64,000 nucleotides of DNA from JACTMZ01 sp044359955 (GTDB taxonomy: Bacteria; Verrucomicrobiota; Verrucomicrobiia; Chthoniobacterales; JACTMZ01): positions 124,001 through 188,000 of the forward strand of contig JBIKLF010000002.1 of the NCBI GenBank assembly GCA_044359955.1, in the 5' to 3' direction. Shown here piece after piece: positions 51,327-58,104 of the stretch (position 1 is the first letter of the stretch; each line of letters begins with the position of its first letter). Both the position numbers and the translations under genes were made by a program. The notes beneath the pieces were generated by a model. It searched no databases. It was not told where the DNA came from and was given only the letters and a program-made list of their open reading frames with translations.

Positions 51327-51601
51327 ATCCCCTGGGCAAATACGCCAGTTACCAAGATCTGGCCCGGCTCGAATACGGTCGCTTGCTTTGGGCCAAGCCA
51401 TCCACCCGCGCCCGTCTCTTGCGCCACTGGACTTCCCCCTCGCACCCGCATCATGCGCGGTTCGCCGAGCACCGTGAGTTGGTCGAGAAAGTCCTCTCTC
51501 CGGACACGGACGATGCTTCGCTGGATGTGGTCTTGCGCGCACAGGGCCAAAGCCTGCGCACGGCCGCGCGTGAAATCCCCCCTGTCTTCGGCAGTATCTA
51601 G
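51323..51601 (+). CDS. Small partner protein of the nucleotidyltransferase-like gene, function unknown
   Basis: 92 aa, start ATG overlapping the upstream stop. Sequence NPLGKYASYQDLARLEYGRL continuing LWAKPSTRARLLRHWTSPSH, rich in Arg and His, with a C-terminal helix. No domain recognised. The tight coupling suggests a two-component unit in which one protein may restrain the other; which would be toxin is not visible. Confidence 0.65.
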   Translation: MNPLGKYASYQDLARLEYGRLLWAKPSTRARLLRHWTSPSHPHHARFAEHRELVEKVLSPDTDDASLDVVLRAQGQSLRTAAREIPPVFGSI

Positions 51602-51680
51602 AGCCCCTGACTTTTTCATTCGCCTCGAAGATGCGCTAAACTGTTTAGTTACTTGGTTCCTTAACTTCCCAAGAGTAAAC

Positions 51681-51897
51681 CAGCCCGTGTTGCCTATCAG
51701 CGCAACCGAGTCTGCGAGATAGGTCGCCTTAGCGATCAACTGATACCGTAGCGCAGCGAAGATAGGTCGCCCTAGCGATCAACTGATACCAAGCATAATC
51801 CTCGCCGTTTATTTGCACGCTTCGCTCACCTGCTCTGCAGTTGGCTGTCTCCCTTCGGTCGGCTGCTTCAATCGGTGGCTAAGATTGTCTCCTGACT
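51681..51897. repeat. Long intergenic repeat, copy A
   Basis: Homologous to 54278-54447 over about 170 bp: shared blocks include GCAACCGAGTCTGCGAGATA, TAGCGATCAACTGATAC, AATCCTCGCCGTTTAT and TTGCACGCTTCGCTCA. Copy A carries an internal tandem duplication of about 44 bp (AGATAGGTCGCC..GATCAACTGATACC twice) that copy B lacks. Non-coding. Confidence 0.82.
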
Positions 51898-52356
51898 GCC
51901 GATGGATCTCTCGTCTTTTATTTTAACTCGTAACGAGTCACTCGCCACCCGCCACTGCGCTTTTGGCGCTAGTCTCTTCGTCTCTTTCACCTTCCCACCT
52001 TGTGCCTCTGGCACACCTTCATACCTTTTACGTTTTACCTTTTACCCGCTCGCCTCTTCGTCTCTTGGTCTTTTGGTCTCTTTCACCTTCCCACCTTATG
52101 CCCCCGGCACACCTTTGACCCGCCACTAGCCACCGCGCCTTCGCCTCTTCGTCTCTTAGTCTTTTGGTCTCTTAGTCTTTCCCCCTGTTTTCCTGCTGAG
52201 CCGAGTCTGCGAGACGGGCCTTAGCCAAAACTGAACCACTGAGCCGACGTTTGAGGAGACGGCCCTTAGGCAAAACTAATCCCATGACTCCACCCGTCAC
52301 TACGGTTCCGACGCCCTCGACTTGCTGGACCCGATAGGCCGTGTTATCAAAAAGAC
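51898..52356. other. C/T-rich stretch and degenerate tandem repeats before hicB
   Basis: Much of 51900-52190 consists of CTCTTCGTCTCTTGGTC-like pyrimidine tracts and pieces such as CACTCGCCACCCGCCACTG that recur elsewhere in the region. 52195-52285 contains two diverged tandem units with GAGCCGA..GAGACGG.CCTTAG.CAAAACT. Short open frames here have no credible codon use. The last 70 bp lead into hicB. Confidence 0.55.
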
Positions 52357-52572
52357 ATGAAACACGAATTCACGGCGATTATTGAGGAGGCGCCTGAGGG
52401 GGGGTTCTGGGCGGTTTGCCCCGAAGTTCCCGGTGCCAACGGCCAAGGAGAGACGATGGACGAAGCCAAACAAAGCCTTCGCGAGGCGATTCTGCTCATC
52501 TTTGAGGACCGTCTGGACGACATGCGTCGCGGGCTGCCGGCTGATGCCATCGAAACAGTTCTTGCGGTTTGA
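52357..52572 (+). CDS. hicB: HicB-family antitoxin
   Basis: 71 aa. FTAIIEEAPEGGFWAVCPEV and PGANGQGETMDEAKQSLREA match the partial-RNase-H fold of HicB antitoxins. It normally sequesters the HicA mRNA interferase. The stop is immediately followed by the hicA ATG (TGAATG). The C-terminal DNA-binding domain found in some HicB proteins is absent. Confidence 0.88.
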   Translation: MKHEFTAIIEEAPEGGFWAVCPEVPGANGQGETMDEAKQSLREAILLIFEDRLDDMRRGLPADAIETVLAV

Positions 52573-52689
52573 ATGAAACGCCGCGCGCTGGAAAAGCAAC
52601 TACGGCGCGCTGGTTGCTACCTCAAGAGAGAGGGCTCCAATCATTCCCTTTGGATCAATCCCCGCACTGGCGTCGTGGAAGCCGTTTAG
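52573..52689 (+). pseudogene. hicA: Truncated HicA toxin
   Basis: Only 38 codons: KRRALEKQLRRAGCYLKREG, then SNHSLWINPRTGVVEAV, a recognisable HicA start including the catalytic-histidine region GSNHS. Typical HicA proteins are 60-80 aa and continue with a PRH-type strand and helix after this point. Here TAG follows, and the downstream sequence turns into the leader-cassette material upstream of the ABC permease. It is probably inactive or reduced, while hicB is still complete. Confidence 0.75.
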
Positions 52690-52765
52690 TCGCCGCGGCG
52701 ACCCTCACGCTGTCTACGTCCGCTCGGCGGACTGCGGCTCCCACTTTTCACCTGTAACCTTTTAC

Positions 52766-52837
52766 TTTTTACCGCGGCCTTCGGCCGCTAACCCCACTCA
52801 GCTTTCAAGTCTCCGGCCTCAGCCCTCTCCTCTCCTC
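52766..52837 (+). repeat. Leader cassette before the first ABC permease
   Basis: CTTTTTACC, hairpin GCGGCC-TTC-GGCCGC at 52774-52788 (a UUCG-type loop in RNA), CCCCACTCAGCTTTCAAGTC, then TCCGGCCTCAGCCCTCTCC ending at the ATG 52838. Homologous to the cassettes at 50150-50223 and 54530-54603. Confidence 0.87.
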
Positions 52838-53728
52838 ATGTCTTCTCCCACCACCAGTAACCCGCCACTCGTGACAAGCATCGCCTCCGACACCGGATGG
52901 ACCAAGGTCATCGAGGCGAAGCACAGCCTTCTCCATATCGACTGGAAGGAGATCTGGCGTTACCGCGATCTGGCCTACCTTTTGGTCAAGCGCGACTTCA
53001 CCGCGACCTACAAGCAGACCATCCTTGGCCCGCTCTGGTTTTTCATCCAGCCCATCATTTCCACCACGATTTTCACTATTATATTCGGTGGCATCGCCAA
53101 ACTTTCCACGGACGGAGCGCCGCCGTTTCTCTTTTACATGGCTGGGGTAGTGGCCTGGGGATACTTCTCGAGTTGTCTGACCAGTAGTGCCAGCACCTTC
53201 AATGCCAATGCCGGCTTGTTCGGCAAAGTCTACTTTCCGCGATTGGTCGTGCCGATCGCTAATGCGATCACCAATCTCCTGACATTCTTCATCCAGCTCG
53301 GGCTGTTCATCGCTGTCTGGACCTTCTTTTACCTCAAGGGTTCCGACCTCCACCCCGGCCCGATGCTTTTGCTCTTACCCGTTCTTCTGGTGCAGATGGC
53401 GCTGCTGGGAATCGGGGTGGGGTGCATCGTCAGTTCCATGACCACGCGTTATAAAGACTTGGCCGTCTTGGTTGGTTTCGGCGTCCAGCTTTGGATGTAT
53501 GCCAGTTGCGTCTTCTATCCGCTCTCGACCGTCCCGGAAAAATGGCAGCACGTGCTCGTCTGGAATCCCATGGTTCCGATCATCGAGACCTTCCGCTTGG
53601 CCTTCCTTGGCGTCGGCGGGGTGGATCTGGTCCAATGGGCCATCGGCTTCGGGGTCTGCTTGGGCCTGTTCCTTCTCGGCGTAATGATCTTTCGAAAAGT
53701 CGAGCGCACCTTCACCGATACGGTCTGA
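52838..53728 (+). CDS. ABC-2 polysaccharide export permease (Wzm-type), first copy
   Basis: 296 aa. YLLVKRDFTATYKQTILGPL and WFFIQPIISTTIFTIIFGGI are the hallmark of O-antigen/teichoic-acid exporters (ABC2_membrane, TagG/Wzm group). Six membrane helices. The disordered N-terminus (SSPTTSNPPLVTSIAS) is coded by CACCACCAGTAACCCGCCACT-like DNA resembling the repeats upstream, so part of the tail may derive from them. Its cognate ATPase would be the truncated gene at 54604, separated from it by a toxin-antitoxin pair. Confidence 0.93.
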   Translation: MSSPTTSNPPLVTSIASDTGWTKVIEAKHSLLHIDWKEIWRYRDLAYLLVKRDFTATYKQTILGPLWFFIQPIISTTIFTIIFGGIAKLSTDGAPPFLFYMAGVVAWGYFSSCLTSSASTFNANAGLFGKVYFPRLVVPIANAITNLLTFFIQLGLFIAVWTFFYLKGSDLHPGPMLLLLPVLLVQMALLGIGVGCIVSSMTTRYKDLAVLVGFGVQLWMYASCVFYPLSTVPEKWQHVLVWNPMVPIIETFRLAFLGVGGVDLVQWAIGFGVCLGLFLLGVMIFRKVERTFTDTV

Positions 53729-53731
53729 GCC

Positions 53732-54013
53732 ATGAGCTTGAACTTCGGGTGGGACGCCAAAAAAGCCCGATCCAACGCAGAAAAGCACGGCATCTCTTTC
53801 CTTGAGGCTTCAACAGTCTTTGGTGACCCCAATTCATTGACGATTGCGGATCCGCTTCACTCTGCAGACGAGCAAAGGTTTGTTACTATCGGCTGTTCGC
53901 AACACAGCAAAATTCTCGTTGTTGTGTCCACTGAGAGAGGTGCTAATTTACGAATCATCAGTGCTCGATCGGCTAGCCGTCGGGAAAGAAAACAATATGA
54001 AAAAGCAGACTAA
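53732..54013 (+). CDS. brnT: BrnT-family toxin
   Basis: 93 aa. NFGWDAKKARSNAEKHGISF, EASTVFGDP and LRIISARSASRRERKQYE are the three BrnT blocks (PF04365). BrnT is a RelE-fold ribonuclease that cuts RNA in the ribosome-free state. It begins four bases after the permease stop. The antitoxin gene overlaps its 3' end by 17 bp. Its presence inside an exporter gene pair is unusual. Confidence 0.9.
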   Translation: MSLNFGWDAKKARSNAEKHGISFLEASTVFGDPNSLTIADPLHSADEQRFVTIGCSQHSKILVVVSTERGANLRIISARSASRRERKQYEKAD

Positions 54014-54218
54014 GCGCTCGGGAAACATGCTGGCTGAATATGACTTCAGCGGCGGCGTCCGTGGGAAATACGCCACGCGTTACGCGCGCGGCACCAATCT
54101 CGTCCTGTTGGAGCCGGATGTAGCCAAGTTCTTCCCAACTGCTGAAGACGTTAATACGTCCCTGCGAGCCTTGGCCGGCATCCTGCGCCGTCGTAAAAAA
54201 GCGGTTGTCGCAAGATAG
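53997..54218 (+). CDS. Antitoxin of the BrnT toxin
   Basis: 73 aa. AEYDFSGGVRGKYATRYARG, then NLVLLEPDVAKFFPTAEDVN is the widespread antitoxin pattern of small BrnA-like/CopG-type partners. A basic C-terminal tail (ALAGILRRRKKAVVAR) follows. It overlaps brnT, the usual toxin-first order for BrnTA. DNA binding and autorepression are expected from the family. Confidence 0.85.
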   Translation: MKKQTKRSGNMLAEYDFSGGVRGKYATRYARGTNLVLLEPDVAKFFPTAEDVNTSLRALAGILRRRKKAVVAR

Positions 54219-54277
54219 CTATTCAATAGCTTCAGAAATCAACGCTCTTCCGTTTGGGCTCGCTTCGCTAAAGCAAT

Positions 54278-54447
54278 CAGCCTGTGTTGCGTGTCAGCGC
54301 AACCGAGTCTGCGAGATAGGTCGCCCTAGCGATCAACTGATACTGGGCGCAATCCTCGCCGTTTATCCGCGCTAATTTGCACGCTTCGCTCAACTGCTTT
54401 GCAGTTGGCCGTCTTCCTGCGGTCGGCTGTGGCTAAAAGCTTCTCCT
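54278..54447. repeat. Long intergenic repeat, copy B
   Basis: Shorter homologue of 51681-51897, in the same orientation, lacking the internal 44-bp duplication. It fills most of the 385-bp gap between the antitoxin gene and the truncated ATPase; the remaining 54448-54529 is C/T-rich (GTCTCTTAAGCTCTTAGACC). Confidence 0.82.
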
Positions 54448-54529
54448 GAATTAGTCGCTCGTCTTTTGGTCTCTTAAGCTCTTAGACCCTTAGGCGCTTC
54501 CCAACCTTCCACCTTTAACCTGTAAATTT

Positions 54530-54603
54530 TCACTCTTTACCGCGGCCTTCGGCCGCTCACACCACTCAGGTTTCAAGTTTCACGTTTCAGCCCTCTCCTC
54601 CTC
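54530..54603 (+). repeat. Leader cassette before the truncated ABC ATPase
   Basis: CACTCTTTACC, hairpin GCGGCC-TTC-GGCCGC at 54542-54556, CACTCAGGTTTCAAGTTTCA and CGTTTCAGCCCTCTCCTCC ending at the ATG 54604. It is the best match to the 52766-52837 copy. Confidence 0.87.
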
Positions 54604-54939
54604 ATGTCCACCGTCATCAAAGTTGAAAATCTCAGCAAGCGGTATCGCCTAGGGGTGATCAACCGCGACATGCTTTACAAGGATCTGCAGAGCTGCTGGG
54701 CCAAGTTCCGTGGCAAGGAGGATCCCAATGCCCCGATTGGGTCGAAGCACAGTCAACGCTTGGAGCACGGAGATGAATTCTGGGCGCTGCGGAATGTCGA
54801 TCTGGAAGTCAAAGAAGGCGAAATCCTCGGCATCATCGGGCGCAACGGCGCCGGCAAGTCCACACTGCTGAAGATTCTTAGTCAGATCGCTGCGCCGACT
54901 GAGGGAAAGATCAAGGTTAGAGGTCGATGCGCCAGCTAG
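54604..54939 (+). pseudogene. Truncated ABC ATPase (Wzt-type), N-terminal 111 residues only
   Basis: STVIKVENLSKRYRLGVINR starts a normal Wzt ATPase, with Walker A GRNGAGKSTLLKIL (about residues 78-91). The frame stops after GKIKVRGRCAS, where homologues continue with LLEVGTGFHPEL. A few further bases (CTTGAAG) still look like that continuation in another frame, then homology ends 40 bp before the next gene. Signature, Walker B and the sugar-binding C-terminal domain are gone, so it cannot hydrolyse ATP. Confidence 0.85.
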
Positions 54940-54979
54940 ACTTGAAGCGACCTCTCTTCTCGGAAAATCCAAATTCGCT

Positions 54980-55828
54980 ATGCAACAACTCCGCAGAGTT
55001 TACACGCCGGAGCCGTTGCTCAGGCATCCGGTCGTCATGCTGCGAGAGATCGCGCAGGATGTGTGGGCGGGGCGTGGGTTGGCTTGGCGCTTGTTTCTGC
55101 GTGATCTGCGCGCTGGATATCGCCAAACGTTGTTGGGCTATGTCTGGGCCTTTCTTCCACCTTTGGTCGCTGCGGCTACATTCATTTTTCTCCAGTCTCA
55201 GGGCATTACCCGCATCGAGGTTGTCGGCATTCCCTACGCTGCGTTTGCGTTGATGGGGACGCTTCTCTGGCAAATCTTCGTCGATGCACTCGTCAGTCCT
55301 TCGGCCTCGTTTGTTGCCGCGAAGGCCATGCTCGTAAAGATCAACTTTCCTCGCGAGGCCGTGCTTATGGGCGGGCTATATATGGTTTTGTTCAACGCGG
55401 CCATTCGACTGGTCTTGATTGCTGCAGTCCTGATCTTTTGGCAGATCCCTCTCGGCCCGACCTTAGCTTTCTTGCCCATTGCTCTACTTGGCCTGGTCGC
55501 TGCCGGTTACGCTATAGGGCTTTTCATCACCCCTGTTTCCAGCCTTTATGGTGATGCGGCTCGCGCTATTCCTATTTTGGCCGGTTTCTGGATGCTGCTG
55601 ACGCCCGTGGTTTACCCCCCACAAGTGGGAGGTATTGCCGGCTGGCTGGCGACATGGAATCCGATCTCGCCCCTCATCATCACGGCCCGCGAATGTCTGA
55701 CCGCGCAAAGTTTGTCTGTGCTGGGACCGTTTTTTCTCGTCACCGCCGGTTCCCTGCTGGTGATTCTGCTTGGCCTCATCGGGTTCCGCATCGCCATGCC
55801 GCATTTGATTGAAAGAATGGGAGGCTGA
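54980..55828 (+). CDS. ABC-2 polysaccharide export permease, second copy
   Basis: 282 aa. LFLRDLRAGYRQTLLGYVWA and FLPPLVAAATFIFLQSQGIT are the same family block as in the first permease, but the sequences differ widely, so this is not a recent duplicate. Six helices. The 3' end overlaps the next ATPase reading frame, and the stop lies in a GCTGAGC-GAA-GCTCAGC hairpin (55824-55840). It probably forms the working exporter with the gene that follows. Confidence 0.92.
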   Translation: MQQLRRVYTPEPLLRHPVVMLREIAQDVWAGRGLAWRLFLRDLRAGYRQTLLGYVWAFLPPLVAAATFIFLQSQGITRIEVVGIPYAAFALMGTLLWQIFVDALVSPSASFVAAKAMLVKINFPREAVLMGGLYMVLFNAAIRLVLIAAVLIFWQIPLGPTLAFLPIALLGLVAAGYAIGLFITPVSSLYGDAARAIPILAGFWMLLTPVVYPPQVGGIAGWLATWNPISPLIITARECLTAQSLSVLGPFFLVTAGSLLVILLGLIGFRIAMPHLIERMGG

Positions 55829-57209
55829 GCGAAGCTCAGCGGTGGCGGGTAAAAAGCAAAAAGTGAAAAGTAGCTCCATAAATCTCGGACCAACTACAAG
55901 CGACTCGTTACTCGCCACAGGCTCGGACGAAGTTCTCGTCCGAGTCGAAGGCGTGTCGAAGAAGTTCTGTCGCTCGTTGAAGCGTTCGCTTTGGTATGGG
56001 CTGTGCGATATCGCGGGGGAATTGTCGCCCTTCGGGCGACGCGATATCGCGGAAGATAGGAGATTGGAGATGGTGGATGGGGCGCAATCTTCAATCTCGC
56101 ATATCCCATATACCCCCGCGGTGGCGGCGCGAGATGAAGATCTGCGCGAAGGAGAGTTCTACGCCGTGCGGGATGTCAGCTTTGAACTGCGCCGCGGCGA
56201 GTGCCTTGGGCTGATCGGGCACAATGGAGCGGGGAAGACGACACTGCTAAAAATGCTCAACGGTTTGATCAAGCCGGACACCGGCCGGATCGAAATGAAT
56301 GGCCGCGTTGGGGCGTTGATTGCCCTCGGCGCGGGGTTCAATCCGATTCTGACGGGGCGAGAAAATATCTACATCAACGGTTCGGTGCTGGGCCTTTCGA
56401 AAAAAGAAATCAACGACAAGATCGACGAAGTCATCGACTTTGCCGAGATCGGCGAGTTCATCGACATGCCAGTGCAGAATTACAGCTCTGGTATGCAGGT
56501 CAGGTTAGGCTTTGCTGCGGCAGCCGTGATGATAAAGCCCGATATATTGATTTTGGACGAGGTGCTGGCCGTGGGCGATATATCGTTCATGATGAAATGC
56601 CTGAATGCAGTGAATAATCTCGCCAGAGATTCAGCTGTGCTGTTCGTTTCGCATAATATGCGGTTCGTATCACTCATTTGTCAGCGAGCGATCGTGTTGC
56701 AGCGCGGACGAATCCTGTTGAACGCAACAACATCCGACGCGATTACAAAACACCATGAAATGGCGGAGGTCCAGTCTGGCAGCGCCGGAAGTGGAGGCGC
56801 AGTATGCGAGGATGTCAAGTTAGCCTGCGCACCTGACGCAAACGCCGAACCCGTTCACAACATCAGATACGGGCAAGAGGGGTTTTTGTCTATGTGCTTA
56901 TCGGTATCCTCTGCAGTCGACTCTGCTAACCTCCAGATTTACATTACGGACGAGTCCAATACGGCCATCGTTTGCGTTCCAGCTGTGGATGCCTGTGGAC
57001 GTGCCAAAGGTTTTCGTCCTGGGAAGCACTGGGTTCTCTTGTGCTTGGGCAAAATAGATCTGACTGCCGGTCTCTACAGCATCACTGTCGCAGTGACAGG
57101 CAACCCAGATGGAATAGCGTTGGTCAGGCAGCAAGGGTTGGCGCCATTCATTGTCCATAGCGATAGGGTGCACTGGGGGAAAATACTCAGGCCCGCTGTG
57201 GTTGAATAG
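55809..57209 (+). CDS. ABC polysaccharide export ATPase (Wzt-type) with inserted N-terminal segments
   Basis: Up to 466 aa from a TTG at 55809; a GTG at 55842 or 55863 is a more modest start. The family sequence begins at EVLVRVEGVSKKFCRSLKRS. Walker A is GHNGAGKTTLLKML, signature YSSGMQVRLGFAAA, Walker B DILILDEVLAVGD, H-loop VSHNM. The C-terminal part (about 320-466) is a Wzt-C-like glycan-recognition domain (SVSSAVDSANLQIYITDESN). Two oddities: residues 12-40 are encoded by A/G-rich repeat-like DNA (KKQKVKSSSINLG), and about 40 residues (around SPFGRRDIAEDRRLEMVDGA) sit between strand 1 and EFYAVRDVSFELRRGE where homologues are short. That insert contains nested palindromes. Confidence 0.88.
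   Translation: MKEWEAERSSAVAGKKQKVKSSSINLGPTTSDSLLATGSDEVLVRVEGVSKKFCRSLKRSLWYGLCDIAGELSPFGRRDIAEDRRLEMVDGAQSSISHIPYTPAVAARDEDLREGEFYAVRDVSFELRRGECLGLIGHNGAGKTTLLKMLNGLIKPDTGRIEMNGRVGALIALGAGFNPILTGRENIYINGSVLGLSKKEINDKIDEVIDFAEIGEFIDMPVQNYSSGMQVRLGFAAAAVMIKPDILILDEVLAVGDISFMMKCLNAVNNLARDSAVLFVSHNMRFVSLICQRAIVLQRGRILLNATTSDAITKHHEMAEVQSGSAGSGGAVCEDVKLACAPDANAEPVHNIRYGQEGFLSMCLSVSSAVDSANLQIYITDESNTAIVCVPAVDACGRAKGFRPGKHWVLLCLGKIDLTAGLYSITVAVTGNPDGIALVRQQGLAPFIVHSDRVHWGKILRPAVVE
56005..56050. repeat. Nested palindromes inside the ABC ATPase reading frame
   Basis: GCGATATCGC occurs at 56005-56014 and 56041-56050 and encloses the hairpin GTCGCCC-TTC-GGGCGAC (56024-56040). The unit is 46 bp and lies in the 40-residue insertion of the ATPase. 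The reading frame is kept. The cTTCGg loop is shared with the leader cassettes. Confidence 0.85.
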
Positions 57210-57249
57210 CACTTATCCCGGGGTCCCGCGCGGTCGTATTCAACACGCC

Positions 57250-58104
57250 ATGATAATAACTGAATCGTTTGTTTGGATCAATTATCCCAAGACTGCATCC
57301 ACCTTTGTTCGATTGGCCCTCAGGGAAATCTACCGTATACCCGGGCATGACGTCTTCAAACGTCTGCGGATGCGTGGGCGATGGATGGAGGAACTGCTGC
57401 TTCCAGAAAACCGCGCGTGCGTAGGGGACAGGAGTGGTGCGCCCACACCGCATGGCACCCGGCGTCAAATACCGTTCCAGCACCGCGGCAAGCCCGTGAT
57501 TTCCGCGATCCGCTGTCCGGTTGATCGTTGCCTATCCCTCTACCGCTATGGCGATTGGAAGTCTGCCGACCAAATGCCTGCTTCCGCGAATGAAATCGCT
57601 AGGCTGTTTCCGTCCTACCCGGACCTCTCATTTGATTGCTTCGTGGAATACATGATACACTTTTATTCGGGCATTCTAGAAATCGGCGGCAACGACTACA
57701 AACTTGGCCCGCAATCAGCAGACTTTCTGGCTTTTTTCAGTCATGCCAGCAATCAAACGGCCGGAAGATTTGTTTTCGAGACTTGGAAACAGTTGGAGAG
57801 CACCTTGCAAGGCGTGGTGTTTCTGGACGCAAAAAACATGAATAGTGAATTGTTTGGGCGACTTGTAACGCTCGGGTACGCTCCAGGTTCGGTGCGTTGC
57901 ATTCTGGCCATGAAACCGGCGAATGAATCGCGTTCGAAAGGGGATAGGTTTGTTGTAAGCGACAGCGCGCGGGAAAAAATAAATCGCGCGGAGTGGCTTC
58001 TTCATGCTTGGTTGATCAGAACCGTTGCCGGAAGCACTGTGGATCTTTCCAAAGAAGCCGCGGATGCCACGGCCTCCGAAGCGGAAGGAGCGACCGGACT
58101 ATGA
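57250..58104 (+). CDS. Sulfotransferase-like protein
   Basis: 284 aa. WINYPKTASTFVRLALREIY gives the 5'-phosphosulfate loop (PKTAST) of PAPS-dependent sulfotransferases. ISAIRCPVDRCLSLYRYGDW is the 3'-phosphate RxxxDRxxS-type block. It would transfer sulfate to a hydroxyl of a glycan or lipid. The ATG at 57250 starts just before the P-loop. It follows the exporter ATPase by 40 bp and overlaps the next gene by four bases. The acceptor is inferred from context only. Confidence 0.82.
   Translation: MIITESFVWINYPKTASTFVRLALREIYRIPGHDVFKRLRMRGRWMEELLLPENRACVGDRSGAPTPHGTRRQIPFQHRGKPVISAIRCPVDRCLSLYRYGDWKSADQMPASANEIARLFPSYPDLSFDCFVEYMIHFYSGILEIGGNDYKLGPQSADFLAFFSHASNQTAGRFVFETWKQLESTLQGVVFLDAKNMNSELFGRLVTLGYAPGSVRCILAMKPANESRSKGDRFVVSDSAREKINRAEWLLHAWLIRTVAGSTVDLSKEAADATASEAEGATGL

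Noticed and set aside
51902..52129. 75-codon frame in the C/T-rich stretch
   Set aside because: It translates into low-complexity Ser/Leu/Phe/Pro repeats driven by pyrimidine tracts, without a ribosome site or homology that I can see.
50039..54603. The leader cassettes read as a CRISPR array
   Set aside because: Copies are far apart, of unequal length, linked to start codons, and there are no regular spacers or cas genes.
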